Counted from the stretch's first letter, positions 1 through 8,205 are shown. The stretch: DNA of 64,000 nucleotides from Moryella indoligenes (GCF_030812885.1 NZ_JAUSTO010000006.1:90372-154371), one strand, 5' to 3'. The notes: generated by a model from the letters alone, not told the origin. Program-made: numbers and translations.

Positions 1-1005
1 ATCGAGGACTGGTTCCGCACGGATGCAGAGGGCAGAGGCCTCATCAATATACTGGATTCCACCTCTCTCATCAATGATCCGACGATTTATGCGACCTTCA
101 TGCTATGGCTCATGACGGAGCTCTTTGAGAAGCTCCCCGAGGCGGGCGATCTGGAAAAGCCGAAGATCGTGTTCTTCTTTGATGAGGCGCATCTTCTCTT
201 TGACAGCGCACCGAAGGCACTGCTGGAGAAGATTGAGCAGGTAGTGAAGCTCATACGTTCCAAGGGAGTGGGGATCTTCTTCATCACGCAGAATCCGGGC
301 GACATTCCGGGAGGAGTGCTTGCGCAGCTCGGAAATAAGGTACAGCATGCGCTGCGCGCCTACACGCCGGCAGAACAGAAAGGGATACGCGCAGCGGCGG
401 AGTCCTTCCGGAAGAATCCGGAATTTGATACGGCTGCGGCGCTTCAGGAGCTGAAGACCGCGGAGGCAGTCGTCTCCTTCCTGCAGGAGGACGGCGCTCC
501 CTCCGTATGCCGTATTGCAAAGATACTGCCGCCTCAGTCACAGATAGGCGCACTGGATAAGGTCACGCAGCAGGCAACTGTGCTGACCAGCGACCTGTAT
601 GAGAAGTACGCAGAGAGTATAGACCGGGAGTCTGCCTATGAGCTGCTGCTTAGCAGATATGATCAGCAGGCCGCAGAGGAGGCAAAGCAGCGGGAGGAGG
701 CGGAGGCTGCGAAGCAGGCCGCAAAGGATGCAGCAGCTGCGGAGAAGCTTGCTGCGCGGGAAGCAGCTGCCGCAGAGAAGCAGGCGGCAAGGGAGGCGGC
801 TGCCGCGGAGAAGGCGGCAAGGCAGGCGGAGCTCAAGAAGAAGCGCACCATAGCTTCCATTGGCAACAGCGCTGTGGGTACCATAGGAAGAGAGGTCGGA
901 AATCAGCTGGGCAAGAGTGTCGGCGGGAGCTTTGGCAAGAAGATCGGGGGAAATGTCGGCGCGAGTCTGGGGCGCGGTCTCCTGAAGACGCTGCTGAATC
1001 TGTGA
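1..1005 (+). CDS. HerA-like helicase/ATPase, DUF853 family (5' end cut off by window)
   Basis: The reading frame is open from base 1 to the TGA at 1003-1005, so the N-terminal part with the Walker A loop lies outside the window. The visible 334 residues contain a Walker B/DEAH-type motif (FFFDEAH, bases about 172-192) followed by a GIFFITQNP sensor-like strand, as in the C-terminal half of HerA/DUF853 (YjgR-like) ATPases. After the ATPase core comes an Ala/Glu/Lys-rich coiled-coil segment of near-repeats (bases about 663-840, AAAAEK units) and a glycine-rich tail (IGNSAVG...LGRGLLK). The family is presumed to bind DNA as a hexamer; its cellular role is not settled. Family call firm, function inferred. 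Confidence 0.8.
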   Translation: MEDWFRTDAEGRGLINILDSTSLINDPTIYATFMLWLMTELFEKLPEAGDLEKPKIVFFFDEAHLLFDSAPKALLEKIEQVVKLIRSKGVGIFFITQNPGDIPGGVLAQLGNKVQHALRAYTPAEQKGIRAAAESFRKNPEFDTAAALQELKTAEAVVSFLQEDGAPSVCRIAKILPPQSQIGALDKVTQQATVLTSDLYEKYAESIDRESAYELLLSRYDQQAAEEAKQREEAEAAKQAAKDAAAAEKLAAREAAAAEKQAAREAAAAEKAARQAELKKKRTIASIGNSAVGTIGREVGNQLGKSVGGSFGKKIGGNVGASLGRGLLKTLLNL

Positions 1006-1158
1006 TTGCGCAGCGGGGGAGAGCTGTCGCGGGAGGACAGCATTTTCCATGTTTTTACATTTCGATTTCCGGGCTGCTGTGGTAAGATAGAGCTTATCGG
1101 ATTTCGTTTCGGATTCTGATTCCGCATAGCTTCAGGCGATGACAGGAGGATGGAAGAA

Positions 1159-1938
1159 ATGATAGAGCTTGGCATGGCAAATCGGGCGGCGGCAGCTTTG
1201 CTTGGAGCGGAGAGTACAGAGGTTCTGGTGCGCTCTGCGATGGAGGGTTCCATGGGACGGGTCTGGGTATATGTGACGGAGCATCCCTCCTTCTGTCTTG
1301 TGAGAGTGGGGCGCTTCTCCTACCTGCTGGGACTTCCGCCGCGGGGGGCAGCATCCATTGATCTCTACAACACACTCTGCACAGAGTGTGCGGACAGCAA
1401 TATAACCGTGGAGCATGAGCGCTGGGGTCTGTGGCTGGAGAAACAGTTTCGCGGACGCTTCCGCACTCTGACCCGCTATGCACTGAATGTGCCGGAGCAG
1501 GGCTTTGATTCCGGAATCCTGCAGAAATATATCTCGGAGCTTCCGGAGGGCTTTGCACTGCGTCGCTTTGATGAGGCGCTTTACCGTCAGGCGCTCTCTG
1601 CAGAGTGGAGCGCGGATTTTGTGGCAAGCTTTGCAAATGAGCAGCAGTACCGGCAGTTTGGAATGGGCTTTGCAGTCATGCAGGGAGAGCGCATGGTCAG
1701 CGCCTGCTCAGCCTATGCTTTTTCCATGGGGATGATGGAGGTTGAAGTGGCGACGGAGCGCTCCTTCCGAAGACGGGGGCTTGCGTCGGCCGCTGCTGCG
1801 CGCTTTCTTCTTGATTGTATGGAGCACGGACTCAGACCGAACTGGGATGCAGCGAATCTCGCATCTGTAGGGCTTGCGGAGAAGCTGGGCTACAAGCTCC
1901 TCAGGGAGTATCAGATTTACCAGATTTCAGTGGACTGA
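1159..1938 (+). CDS. GNAT family N-acetyltransferase
   Basis: A 259-residue protein. The C-terminal half holds a GNAT fold: the strand-loop-helix around residues 195-225 with RSFRRRGLASAAAARF is the acetyl-CoA pyrophosphate-binding motif (R/Q-x-x-G-x-G/A), followed by NWDAANLASVGLAEKLGY, typical of the last helix and strand. The N-terminal half is the poorly conserved substrate domain seen in the GNAT_acetyltran (PF12746-like) group. Substrate unknown. Start choice: AGGAGG at 1144-1149 directly abuts an ATG at 1150, while the ATG at 1159 has a normal 9-base spacing, so 1159 is used. It stands alone between the HerA-like gene and an ncRNA. Confidence 0.8.
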   Translation: MIELGMANRAAAALLGAESTEVLVRSAMEGSMGRVWVYVTEHPSFCLVRVGRFSYLLGLPPRGAASIDLYNTLCTECADSNITVEHERWGLWLEKQFRGRFRTLTRYALNVPEQGFDSGILQKYISELPEGFALRRFDEALYRQALSAEWSADFVASFANEQQYRQFGMGFAVMQGERMVSACSAYAFSMGMMEVEVATERSFRRRGLASAAAARFLLDCMEHGLRPNWDAANLASVGLAEKLGYKLLREYQIYQISVD

Positions 1939-1946
1939 GAAAGCAC

Positions 1947-1975
1947 TTTACTTATAAGGGTGCTGCGGGTATAAT
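1947..1975 (+). promoter_or_regulatory. Promoter of the structured ncRNA
   Basis: TTTACT (1947-1952), 17-bp spacer, TATAAT (1970-1975). It reads toward the structured RNA and lies just past the acetyltransferase stop codon. No open reading frame with a ribosome binding site follows before the terminator at 2209. Confidence 0.7.
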
Positions 1976-2018
1976 TTAGTTAGGGTATTATGTGAACGGT
2001 TTTGTTTTTTAATTGCAT

Positions 2019-2202
2019 ATGGGCAGCACCTGGAATGTTCGACAATCTTACCAATTTTGAACCTGCAAATATATGACAGGGAGACCTTATTCCCGCTCGG
2101 ATGTCAGGCCGCCGCGAGCGGAAGGCAGATGTTCGGGTGCGGTCACCCACCTGGCTATGCCAGGCGTCAATAAGTAAGACCGGCATTTTGGGGCTGCTTA
2201 TT
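2019..2202 (+). ncRNA. ssrS: Structured non-coding RNA, probable 6S RNA (SsrS); identity not settled
   Basis: No plausible coding frame here. The segment is closed by a 9-bp helix (2019-2027 with 2193-2201) and a second helix UCUUAC/GUAAGA (2046-2051 with 2174-2179). Inside are CCGCTCG/CGAGCGG (2094-2100 with 2115-2121), GGGTG-CGGT-CACCC (about 2135-2148) and CCTGGC-TAT-GCCAGG (about 2150-2164). It has its own promoter upstream and an intrinsic terminator downstream. The roughly 184-nt length, the closing stem flanking unpaired strands and the ATGTTCG after the first helix fit 6S RNA, which binds RNA polymerase-SigA in stationary phase. The several internal hairpins are less typical, so a raiA-type or other structured RNA is the main alternative. 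A covariance-model search would decide. Confidence 0.55.
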
Positions 2203-2208
2203 AAAATC

Positions 2209-2233
2209 AGGCAGCGTTTTTCGCTGCCTTTTT
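2209..2233 (+). terminator. Intrinsic terminator of the ncRNA
   Basis: Perfect stem AGGCAGCG / CGCTGCCT with a five-T loop, followed by a T tract (2229-2233). It ends the ncRNA before the permease gene. Confidence 0.85.
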
Positions 2234-2290
2234 ACATGAGTGAAATCCGTTCTGTCGGGTTCTGAAATATTTAGAGTAGAGAGGTCTCAG

Positions 2291-3586
2291 ATGTTCAGTG
2301 AGAAGAATCGTCCGTATATCTCGTGGGGAGTGACAGCATTTTCTGTGATTGTGGCCGCCCTGCTGGTCTCCTTTCTGATCAATCGCTTTGGAGAGGTGAG
2401 CCGTTTTTTTGCTACTATCACGAAAATACTGATGCCGGTGATTTATGGCTTTGTCATGTCTTTTCTGATGGCGCCGACCTATAATGCAATCACCGGAACG
2501 CTCAGCGGCATGATTTCAGGAGAAACTGCGGCGGACAGAAAGCGCTGGAGCAGGCTCGGCGCGGAGGAGCAGGAGCGCAGAAGAAAATTTGGAGGTATGA
2601 TCGCAAGATCTGTCGCGACGCTGCTCTGTGTGATCATTATCCTGGCGATACTCACGGCCTTAATCGCCATGCTCATTCCGCAGCTGATTCAGGGAGTGCG
2701 GGAGCTGATTCGGAACCTTCCTGAGAATGCGACCTCTGTGAGTGCGGTGATTCATTCCTCCTTCTTTGGGGGAGATGAGGAGATGGAGAGCATGGTGCTC
2801 AGCATCTACGATCAGATCTACAGCACGCTGGACAATTGGATCACCAGCGATTTCATGCCAAATCTGAATAAATATATCTCTCAGATGACAGATGGCGTGG
2901 TGAAGATACTGGCAGTCTTAAAGAACTTCTTTATCGGACTCATTGTCATGGCCTATGGTCTGAATATGAAGGATCTGCTCTCTGCGCAGACCAAGAAAAT
3001 GATCTATGCTTTTTTTCCTATCAGAGTTGCGAATGATATCATCACGGAGGCCCGCTTTGTCAAGTCGGTGTTCTCAAATTTCATCGTCGGAAAGATCATA
3101 GATTCTGTCATTATCGGCATTATCTGCTACATCTGTATGAGCTTCATGAAGATGCCGTACACTCTGCTGATCAGCGTATTTGTAGGGGTGACGAATGTGA
3201 TTCCCTTCTTTGGGCCCTTTATCGGTGCGATCCCGAGTGCGCTGATTCTGCTCATGACCTCGCCCTTTTATGTACTGCAGTTCTGTATTTTCATTCTGAT
3301 CCTGCAGCAGTTTGACGGGAATATTCTGGGCCCCAGGATACTCGGTTCGACGACCGGCGTGTCCAGCTTCTGGGTGCTCTTTTCCATTCTCTTTTTCGGA
3401 GGAATCTGGGGAATCGTCGGTATGGTCGTGGGAATTCCGACCTTTGCAGTGATCACGCGGCTTACAGAACGGCTCATACGGCACCGCCTCGCGCGGAGAA
3501 AGCTGCCGGTTGAGACGGAGCACTATGCAGAGCTCGATTCCATAGAGAAGGAAAGCTTTGAGTTCCACTACAGAGAGAAGCTCTGA
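2291..3586 (+). CDS. AI-2E family transporter (polytopic membrane permease)
   Basis: A 431-residue integral membrane protein of the AI-2E/UPF0118 (PerM/TqsA) family. There are hydrophobic segments near the N-terminus (two helices, FSVIVAALLVSFLI and ILMPVIYGFVMSFLM), an amphipathic middle region and a run of helices in the C-terminal half, with the family-typical NVIPFFGPFIGAIPS and QQFDGNILGPRILG motifs. Members export small molecules or act as Na+/H+ antiporters; the substrate here is unknown. Start: AGAGAGG at 2278-2284 with 6-base spacing favours ATG 2291 over the in-frame GTG at 2240, which lies within a few bases of the terminator. Confidence 0.9.
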   Translation: MFSEKNRPYISWGVTAFSVIVAALLVSFLINRFGEVSRFFATITKILMPVIYGFVMSFLMAPTYNAITGTLSGMISGETAADRKRWSRLGAEEQERRRKFGGMIARSVATLLCVIIILAILTALIAMLIPQLIQGVRELIRNLPENATSVSAVIHSSFFGGDEEMESMVLSIYDQIYSTLDNWITSDFMPNLNKYISQMTDGVVKILAVLKNFFIGLIVMAYGLNMKDLLSAQTKKMIYAFFPIRVANDIITEARFVKSVFSNFIVGKIIDSVIIGIICYICMSFMKMPYTLLISVFVGVTNVIPFFGPFIGAIPSALILLMTSPFYVLQFCIFILILQQFDGNILGPRILGSTTGVSSFWVLFSILFFGGIWGIVGMVVGIPTFAVITRLTERLIRHRLARRKLPVETEHYAELDSIEKESFEFHYREKL

Positions 3587-3652
3587 GTAAATGACGGAAC
3601 AGCGGCAGAGAAATGCGCCTGTACCAGGGCGTGCGGCAGGACGGGCAGCGGT

Positions 3653-3681
3653 TTGCAATCGAGCGCAAAGTGGTATATAAT
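3653..3681 (+). promoter_or_regulatory. Promoter of the SEC-C gene
   Basis: TTGCAA (3653-3658), 17-bp spacer, TATAAT (3676-3681). Transcription would begin near 3688, which rules out in-frame starts further upstream and supports ATG 3742. Confidence 0.75.
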
Positions 3682-3741
3682 CGTTCCGTTATCGGGAAAT
3701 ACGGCGAAAGCCATAAAATAATAAGAAGAGGCGGTAGTTTT

Positions 3742-4248
3742 ATGACCTTACTTGAAAACTGGAGAGTCAAAGCGTACGGAGACGGCACGAATGAGCAGCA
3801 GAAGGAAGTGCTCTGGAAGGAATATTTCATCGTGGAGAAGGGGATTTACGAGAAGCTTCTCACAGATGTTTCTAGGGTGGAGCAGGGCTCGGTGAAGGCG
3901 CTCGCGGAGAAATACAGCACGGACGTGCAGACCATGACTGGCTTCCTGGACGGAATCAACGACAGTCTGAAGGAGGCAAATCCCATTGAGACCATGGAAG
4001 AGGATACCGAGGTAAGGCTTGCAATTGATCCGGAGAAACTCTATTACAATATGGTGGAGGCGAAGGCGAGCTGGCTCTACGGTCTCCCGCAGTGGGATGC
4101 AATACTCACAGAGGAGAGACGGAAGGAGCTCTATAAGGAGCAGAAGGCAAGCGGAACCATAAGAAAGCCGCATAAGATCGGCAGAAATGATCCCTGTCCC
4201 TGCGGCTCGGGAAAGAAATACAAGCACTGCTGCGGAAAGAATGCCTGA
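3742..4248 (+). CDS. SEC-C metal-binding domain protein
   Basis: A 168-residue protein. The N-terminal 140 residues are helical (LLENWRVKAYG..., EVLWKEYFIVEKGIYEKLL) and I do not recognise them beyond similarity to SEC-C/YecA-like proteins of Clostridia. The C-terminus is a textbook SEC-C zinc motif, NDPCPCGSGKKYKHCC, the same element that ends SecA and binds Zn2+ and SecB or ribosomal surfaces. Start chosen at ATG 3742 because the promoter at 3653-3681 lies downstream of earlier in-frame ATGs. Single-gene transcription unit. A role in protein quality control or SecA-like targeting is only inference. Confidence 0.8.
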   Translation: MTLLENWRVKAYGDGTNEQQKEVLWKEYFIVEKGIYEKLLTDVSRVEQGSVKALAEKYSTDVQTMTGFLDGINDSLKEANPIETMEEDTEVRLAIDPEKLYYNMVEAKASWLYGLPQWDAILTEERRKELYKEQKASGTIRKPHKIGRNDPCPCGSGKKYKHCCGKNA

Positions 4249-4319
4249 GTACCCCCTGGGGGCGACAGACGGGCCAGGGCAGGCTTTGCGGTGACTGAAT
4301 CCGGGGGAAGGAGCGAGCG

Positions 4320-5093
4320 ATGGAGGCTTATACGAGCTTTGCACGGGTCTATGACCTGTTCATGGATAATGTTCCTTATGACGAGTGGTGTCAGCAGCTT
4401 TTGAAGATCTTTCATGAGCACGGGATCGAGAGCGGCATTGTAGCGGACCTCGGCTGTGGAACCGGAAGCCTCACAGAGCTGCTCGCGGCAAAGGGCTTTG
4501 ACATGATAGGCATAGACAATTCCGAGGATATGCTGGAGATTGCCCTTGAGAAGAAGGTGGAGAAGGGACAGAATATTCTGTATCTCTGTCAGGATATGCG
4601 TTCCTTTGAGCTCTATGGAACCTGCCGTGCCATTGTGAGCCGCTGCGATGCAGTGAATTATCTCACTGGAACAGATGAGCTGCTCTCGCTGTTCCGTCTG
4701 GTGAATAATTATCTGGATCCGGAGGGGATCTTTGTCTTCGACTGCAATACCGTGCACAAGTATGAGACCGTGCTTGCGGACAATACAATCGCGGAGAACC
4801 GGGAGCTCGGCAGCTTTATATGGGAGAATTCCTATGACCCGGATACAAGAATCAATGAGTACGATCTGACCCTCTATATCCGTGAGGAGAAGGAAGCAGA
4901 TCCGAGGTTCCGCCGCTTTACAGAGACCCATTTTCAGCGGGCCTATACTATAGAGGAGCTGAAGACGGCAGCCACTGCTGCGGGTCTTCTATGGCTGGAT
5001 TGTGTTGATGCAGACACCATGGTTATGCCGGACAGCGGCACAGAGCGTCTCCTGATCACGCTGGGAGAGCATGGTAAGACGCCGGAGCTCTGA
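4320..5093 (+). CDS. Class I SAM-dependent methyltransferase
   Basis: A 257-residue protein with a Rossmann-type methyltransferase core. Motif I is ADLGCGTGSLTELLA (residues about 41-55), then an acidic residue binding the SAM ribose (IGIDNSEDML), CQDMRSFEL and the motif IV region SRCDAVNYLT. The C-terminal portion (FTETHFQRAYTIEELKTAATAAG) resembles small-molecule methyltransferases of the YdaC/YlbH-neighbour type common in Firmicutes. Substrate unknown. Start ATG 4320 follows AAGGAG at 4308-4313 with a 6-base gap. It lies directly ahead of hslO and could share its transcript. Confidence 0.85.
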   Translation: MEAYTSFARVYDLFMDNVPYDEWCQQLLKIFHEHGIESGIVADLGCGTGSLTELLAAKGFDMIGIDNSEDMLEIALEKKVEKGQNILYLCQDMRSFELYGTCRAIVSRCDAVNYLTGTDELLSLFRLVNNYLDPEGIFVFDCNTVHKYETVLADNTIAENRELGSFIWENSYDPDTRINEYDLTLYIREEKEADPRFRRFTETHFQRAYTIEELKTAATAAGLLWLDCVDADTMVMPDSGTERLLITLGEHGKTPEL

Positions 5094-5139
5094 TCGTTCA
5101 GGTGACGAAAGAACCTTTTTTGATATCATACAGCGGATG

Positions 5140-5169
5140 GCTGGCAGCTGATGAAAAGCAGCTGCCAGC
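5140..5169 (+). repeat. Perfect 11-bp inverted repeat upstream of hslO
   Basis: GCTGGCAGCTG (5140-5150) and its exact reverse complement CAGCTGCCAGC (5159-5169), loop ATGAAAAG. No T tract follows, so it is not a standard terminator. It ends 11 bases before the hslO ribosome binding site. Confidence 0.7.
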
Positions 5170-5191
5170 TGCCGCCTTACAGGATAAATAC

Positions 5192-6073
5192 ATGAATGAT
5201 TATATGGTAAGAGCATTTGCTGCGGAGGGGATGATACGCGCATTTGCGGTTACGAGCCGGGAGCTCGTGGAGGAAGCCAGAAGCATCCACAACACCAGCC
5301 CCGTTGTAACTGCTGCACTGGGACGTCTGCTGACAGCGGGCGTGATCATGGGCAGTATGATGAAGGACGAGAGGGATCTTATCACGCTAAAGATCGACGG
5401 CGATGGACCAATGGGCGGCCTGCTGGTCAGCGCGGACTGCCGCGGCAATGTGAAGGGGTACCCGTATGAGCCGGCGGTCGTGATTCCTGCAAACGCAAAG
5501 GGAAAACTGGATGTCGCAGGGGCAGTCGGACGCGGAACGCTCACCGTGATCTCAGATCTCGGACTGAAGGAGCCCTACGTGGGGCAGGTGGAGCTCATTT
5601 CGGGAGAAATTGCGGAGGATCTGACCTATTATTATGCGAACAGCGAGCAGATACCCTCAAGTGTGGGGCTCGGTGTACTGATGAATCGGGAGAACACGGT
5701 GAACTGTGCCGGAGGCTTTCTGATTCAGCTCATGCCCGGCTGCCCGGAGGAGCTCACAGAGAGGCTTGAGGACAGATTGCGCGGTGTAGATTCCGTCACG
5801 CACTTTTTGCGGGAGGGAAAGACACCTGAGGATATGCTCTCTGTTATTCTGGAAGATATGGAGCTTCAGATTACAGAAAAGCTGCCCTGTCGCTATTCAT
5901 GCAGCTGCAGTCGTGAGAGAGTGGAGAAAGCTCTGCTTACCGTAGGAGAGAAGGAACTTCAGAGTATGATAGATGAGGGGAAGGCGGTGGAGCTGAGCTG
6001 TCACTTCTGTAAGAAGAAGTACAGTTTCTCTATCGAGGAGCTTCATACCATGCTTCTTGAGAGCAGGCACTGA
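5192..6073 (+). CDS. hslO: Hsp33 family redox-regulated chaperone
   Basis: A 293-residue cytoplasmic holdase activated by oxidation. The N-terminus (MNDYMVRAFAAEGMIRAFAV) matches the Hsp33 start. The C-terminal redox switch carries all four zinc cysteines: CSC near residues 233-235, then about 30 residues later CHFC. Oxidation releases zinc and unfolds this region to expose the client-binding surface. Start: a GTG at 5102 extends the frame, but the family begins at MNDY, and AGGA at 5181-5184 stands 7 bases before ATG 5192. A perfect hairpin (5140-5169) precedes it. Length is normal for the family. Confidence 0.95.
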   Translation: MNDYMVRAFAAEGMIRAFAVTSRELVEEARSIHNTSPVVTAALGRLLTAGVIMGSMMKDERDLITLKIDGDGPMGGLLVSADCRGNVKGYPYEPAVVIPANAKGKLDVAGAVGRGTLTVISDLGLKEPYVGQVELISGEIAEDLTYYYANSEQIPSSVGLGVLMNRENTVNCAGGFLIQLMPGCPEELTERLEDRLRGVDSVTHFLREGKTPEDMLSVILEDMELQITEKLPCRYSCSCSRERVEKALLTVGEKELQSMIDEGKAVELSCHFCKKKYSFSIEELHTMLLESRH

Positions 6074-6111
6074 GGTCACGGACTCGCCTGAAAATGAAAG
6101 CTCTGGTTCTG

Positions 6112-6142
6112 AACGGGACAGCATTTATTGTGCTGTCCCGTT
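6112..6142. terminator. Hairpin at the convergent end of hslO and the DUF5662 gene
   Basis: Perfect 12-bp stem AACGGGACAGCA / TGCTGTCCCGTT with a 7-base loop. The TAA of the minus-strand gene (6125-6127) lies in the loop and its last codons in the stem. No T tract follows on either strand, so termination is plausible but may be Rho-dependent or serve for 3'-end stabilisation. Confidence 0.5.
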
Positions 6143-6694
6143 GCTGTGCTCATAGGACTGCGGATGCTTCATAAGCCAGCGCATATATCCCAGGGTATAT
6201 CGCTCCCCGTGCTCGCTCAGCATGATGAGCAGAGTCTCAAGCAGCGCTCTGGTATCCGGGTGCAGGCGGGAGCTCTCGCTTCTGTCCCTGTAGTATTGCA
6301 GCGGTGTGCTGTCGCTGTAGTTCGGGCCGTTGTAGACCTTTGAGGCTGCAATGCGGTCGCAGACCATCTCCAGCACATAGCGGAGCGGCATCTTCACGCC
6401 CTCCCATTCCCGGGTCTTTGGATTGATGTCCATCCAGTACTCGTAGTGATGGAGATTTCTTCCCTTGTGATGCAGCCATGCGGCGGAGTAACCTAAGGTA
6501 TTCCTTTCCACAGCATTTGGGCTGCGATCCCCCTGGTAGTAGTGCACGCCGGTAAGAAACTCGATTGGGCTGTACTTAGAGAGATCGTGCAGCAGGCCCT
6601 GTCTCAGAAGTCCAAGCTTGAAGCAGAGATCCATGACGGTCAGCTTGTGAATGGAAATGGTGATGAAGTGGTGAAAAACGTTGTGAAATTTCAT
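6125..6694 (-). CDS. DUF5662 family protein
   Basis: A 189-residue His-rich soluble protein. Conserved motifs include HDLSKYSP (residues about 36-43), AWLHHKGRNLHHYEYW and a PLRYVLEMVCDR stretch; the clustered His/Asp residues suggest a metal-dependent HD-like phosphohydrolase fold, but this is inference. DUF5662 is common in Lachnospiraceae and uncharacterised. Start: a GTG at 6727 extends the frame by 11 codons but has no Shine-Dalgarno and overlaps the cold-shock gene promoter. The ATG at 6694 has GGAG at 6701-6704 (6-base spacing), so it is preferred. Confidence 0.8.
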   Translation of the reverse strand: MKFHNVFHHFITISIHKLTVMDLCFKLGLLRQGLLHDLSKYSPIEFLTGVHYYQGDRSPNAVERNTLGYSAAWLHHKGRNLHHYEYWMDINPKTREWEGVKMPLRYVLEMVCDRIAASKVYNGPNYSDSTPLQYYRDRSESSRLHPDTRALLETLLIMLSEHGERYTLGYMRWLMKHPQSYEHSNGTAQ

Positions 6695-6720
6695 GAGATA
6701 CTCCAGACTGTCAAAATTGT

Positions 6721-6749
6721 TTGACACATTATTTTTTTCGTGTTATTGT
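6721..6749 (+). promoter_or_regulatory. Promoter of the cold-shock gene
   Basis: TTGACA (6721-6726), 17-bp spacer, TATTGT (6744-6749). It leaves a roughly 50-nt leader before the cold-shock ATG, whose ribosome binding site is GGAGG. Confidence 0.65.
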
Positions 6750-6805
6750 GAATTTGGCTACAGAGGTCTGCAAGTCAATTCATTATTTTCGGAGGAATTT
6801 GTGTT

Positions 6806-7009
6806 ATGAGCAAGGGTACAGTCAAGTGGTTTAATAATCAAAAGGGTTATGGATTTATTTCAGACGAGAAGGGCGGCGATGTATTCGTTCACTACTCCGG
6901 ACTGAATATGGAAGGCTATAAAACCCTTGATGAAGGCGCTGCGGTGGAATATGATATCATAGACGGCGCAAAGGGACCGCAGGCAGTCAATGTAAGCGTA
7001 GTCAAATAA
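6806..7009 (+). CDS. csp: Cold-shock protein (CspA family)
   Basis: A 67-residue single cold-shock domain, the standard length. RNP1 is KGYGFIS and RNP2 is VFVHYSG, both with the aromatic residues that stack on single-stranded RNA or DNA. It acts as an RNA chaperone and transcription antiterminator in the cytoplasm. The gene has its own promoter and leader and is followed by a strong intrinsic terminator, so it is monocistronic. Nothing unusual in the sequence. Confidence 0.97.
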   Translation: MSKGTVKWFNNQKGYGFISDEKGGDVFVHYSGLNMEGYKTLDEGAAVEYDIIDGAKGPQAVNVSVVK

Positions 7010-7022
7010 ACAGTGTCCACTG

Positions 7023-7050
7023 AGCCACGGAGAGATCCGTGGCTTTTTTA
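7023..7050 (+). terminator. Intrinsic terminator of the cold-shock gene
   Basis: Stem GCCACGGA / TCCGTGGC (7024-7031 with 7036-7043), four-base loop, then six T residues. Confidence 0.9.
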
Positions 7051-7056
7051 ATTGTA

Positions 7057-7080
7057 CAGGAAATCCCTGTGGATTTCCTG
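7057..7080 (-). terminator. Hairpin downstream of the YprB-like gene
   Basis: Perfect stem CAGGAAATCC / GGATTTCCTG with a four-base loop, placed just beyond the stop codon of the minus-strand exonuclease-like gene. The minus-strand side lacks a good T run, so termination here is only likely. Confidence 0.45.
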
Positions 7081-7086
7081 TTTGGG

Positions 7087-8205
7087 CTACTTCTGAGCTT
7101 TCCCGTCATTGCTGCAAAATCCAAGCTCAGAGAGTGCTGCACCTGTGTAATTCAGCCAGAAACCGGGCGCAGTGTTTTCAAGCAAATCCTGACTCAGCCG
7201 AAGATAGGGTCTGCCGCGCGGATTCTCCCGGAAGAGAGTCGCCTCTGCCGGAGCTTCACACAGCAGCGGCATAAAAAGTCCCTCTGCCGGCACACAGGCA
7301 TGTTCCGCCTTCGCCCGGACCTTTGCCGAGCGATCGACAAACTCCGCCAGACTTTTGTGAATGGCTTTATTCTCCAGAGGGAGATAGTAGTAGTCTCTGT
7401 AGTTTGTAAAATAGTGTCGGAGTGTTCCGTGAAAAAGCGGAATACGGAGACTTAGAGCATTGTCCTTGAGAGAGAGCTCTGCCTGAAAGCCGGCTGCTTC
7501 AAGCAGCTGGCGCACAGAAACCGGGATCCGGCTGTCTGTGTGAAAATGAAGCAGCAGGGCAGTCTCATCTACGGAGACAGAGAGCTCCTGAGGCGCACTC
7601 TGAAAGAAATCCCGGTAGGAGAGGAGGGAGAGAAGCTGCGGAAGGTTCATGATATCCTCCTCGTTGTGCAGAAGAAGCTGCTGCAGCAGGGCAGTCTCCG
7701 GTGTGACTAGCCAGTGCTCGTAGACAGAGATCAGCTCAGCTCCGCTGAAGCGGTCTGTGCGGGAGATGGACAGGAATTCCTCCATGCGCTTCTGGTTCAT
7801 GCGCTCCGTGCCGAGAAGCTTGCGGAAGGGGCGAACTGCGCGGTAGAGATCCAGACTCTGTATTTCGTCGAGGGGACAGCCCATGCCGTACTGCGACGCA
7901 CAGCGGGAGAGAAAGGGCAGATCAAAGCTGTCTCCGTTATAGTGGATGAGGATGCGAAAGTCTTTTGCAAAATCAAAGAAGCTGCGCAGGCATTCTTCCT
8001 CCGCAGACAGACTGTCTGCAAACCACTGACGCAGCATCCAGCCGCTCTTCTCCGCATAAGAAAGAGCGCCGATCATGTAGATCTGCGCATTTGCCGGGGA
8101 CAGTCCCGTAGTCTCTATGTCAAGAAACAGAAAATCCTCCAGAACGCCGAGCTTTCTTATGGGGTAGTCAAATATCACTGCTTCCGGTATCTGAAAGAGC
8201 TGCAT
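7087..8205 (-). CDS. YprB-like ribonuclease H-fold exonuclease domain protein
   Basis: A 372-residue protein. The N-terminal two thirds is a DEDD-type 3'-5' exonuclease fold: FLDIETTGLSP supplies the first Asp-Glu pair (residues about 27-37), NGDSFDLPFL the ExoII aspartate, and a conserved EEDIMNL the ExoIII region. This is the RNase_H_2/YprB_RNaseH-like family of Firmicutes, usually next to an mcrBC-like or YprA helicase gene, which is absent here. Substrate unknown. The C-terminal part has no recognised domain. Start: GGAGGG (8212-8217) abuts the ATG at 8211 but is 6 bases from the ATG at 8205, so 8205 is chosen. Confidence 0.85.
   Translation of the reverse strand: MQLFQIPEAVIFDYPIRKLGVLEDFLFLDIETTGLSPANAQIYMIGALSYAEKSGWMLRQWFADSLSAEEECLRSFFDFAKDFRILIHYNGDSFDLPFLSRCASQYGMGCPLDEIQSLDLYRAVRPFRKLLGTERMNQKRMEEFLSISRTDRFSGAELISVYEHWLVTPETALLQQLLLHNEEDIMNLPQLLSLLSYRDFFQSAPQELSVSVDETALLLHFHTDSRIPVSVRQLLEAAGFQAELSLKDNALSLRIPLFHGTLRHYFTNYRDYYYLPLENKAIHKSLAEFVDRSAKVRAKAEHACVPAEGLFMPLLCEAPAEATLFRENPRGRPYLRLSQDLLENTAPGFWLNYTGAALSELGFCSNDGKAQK

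Noticed and set aside
663..840. Short tandem repeats of GCA/GAG/AAG triplets
   Set aside because: They code for the Ala/Glu/Lys coiled coil of the HerA-like protein and are explained by that sequence.
2240..2290. Longer start of the AI-2E transporter at GTG 2240
   Set aside because: It lies seven bases after the ncRNA terminator and lacks a ribosome binding site; ATG 2291 has AGAGAGG at proper spacing.
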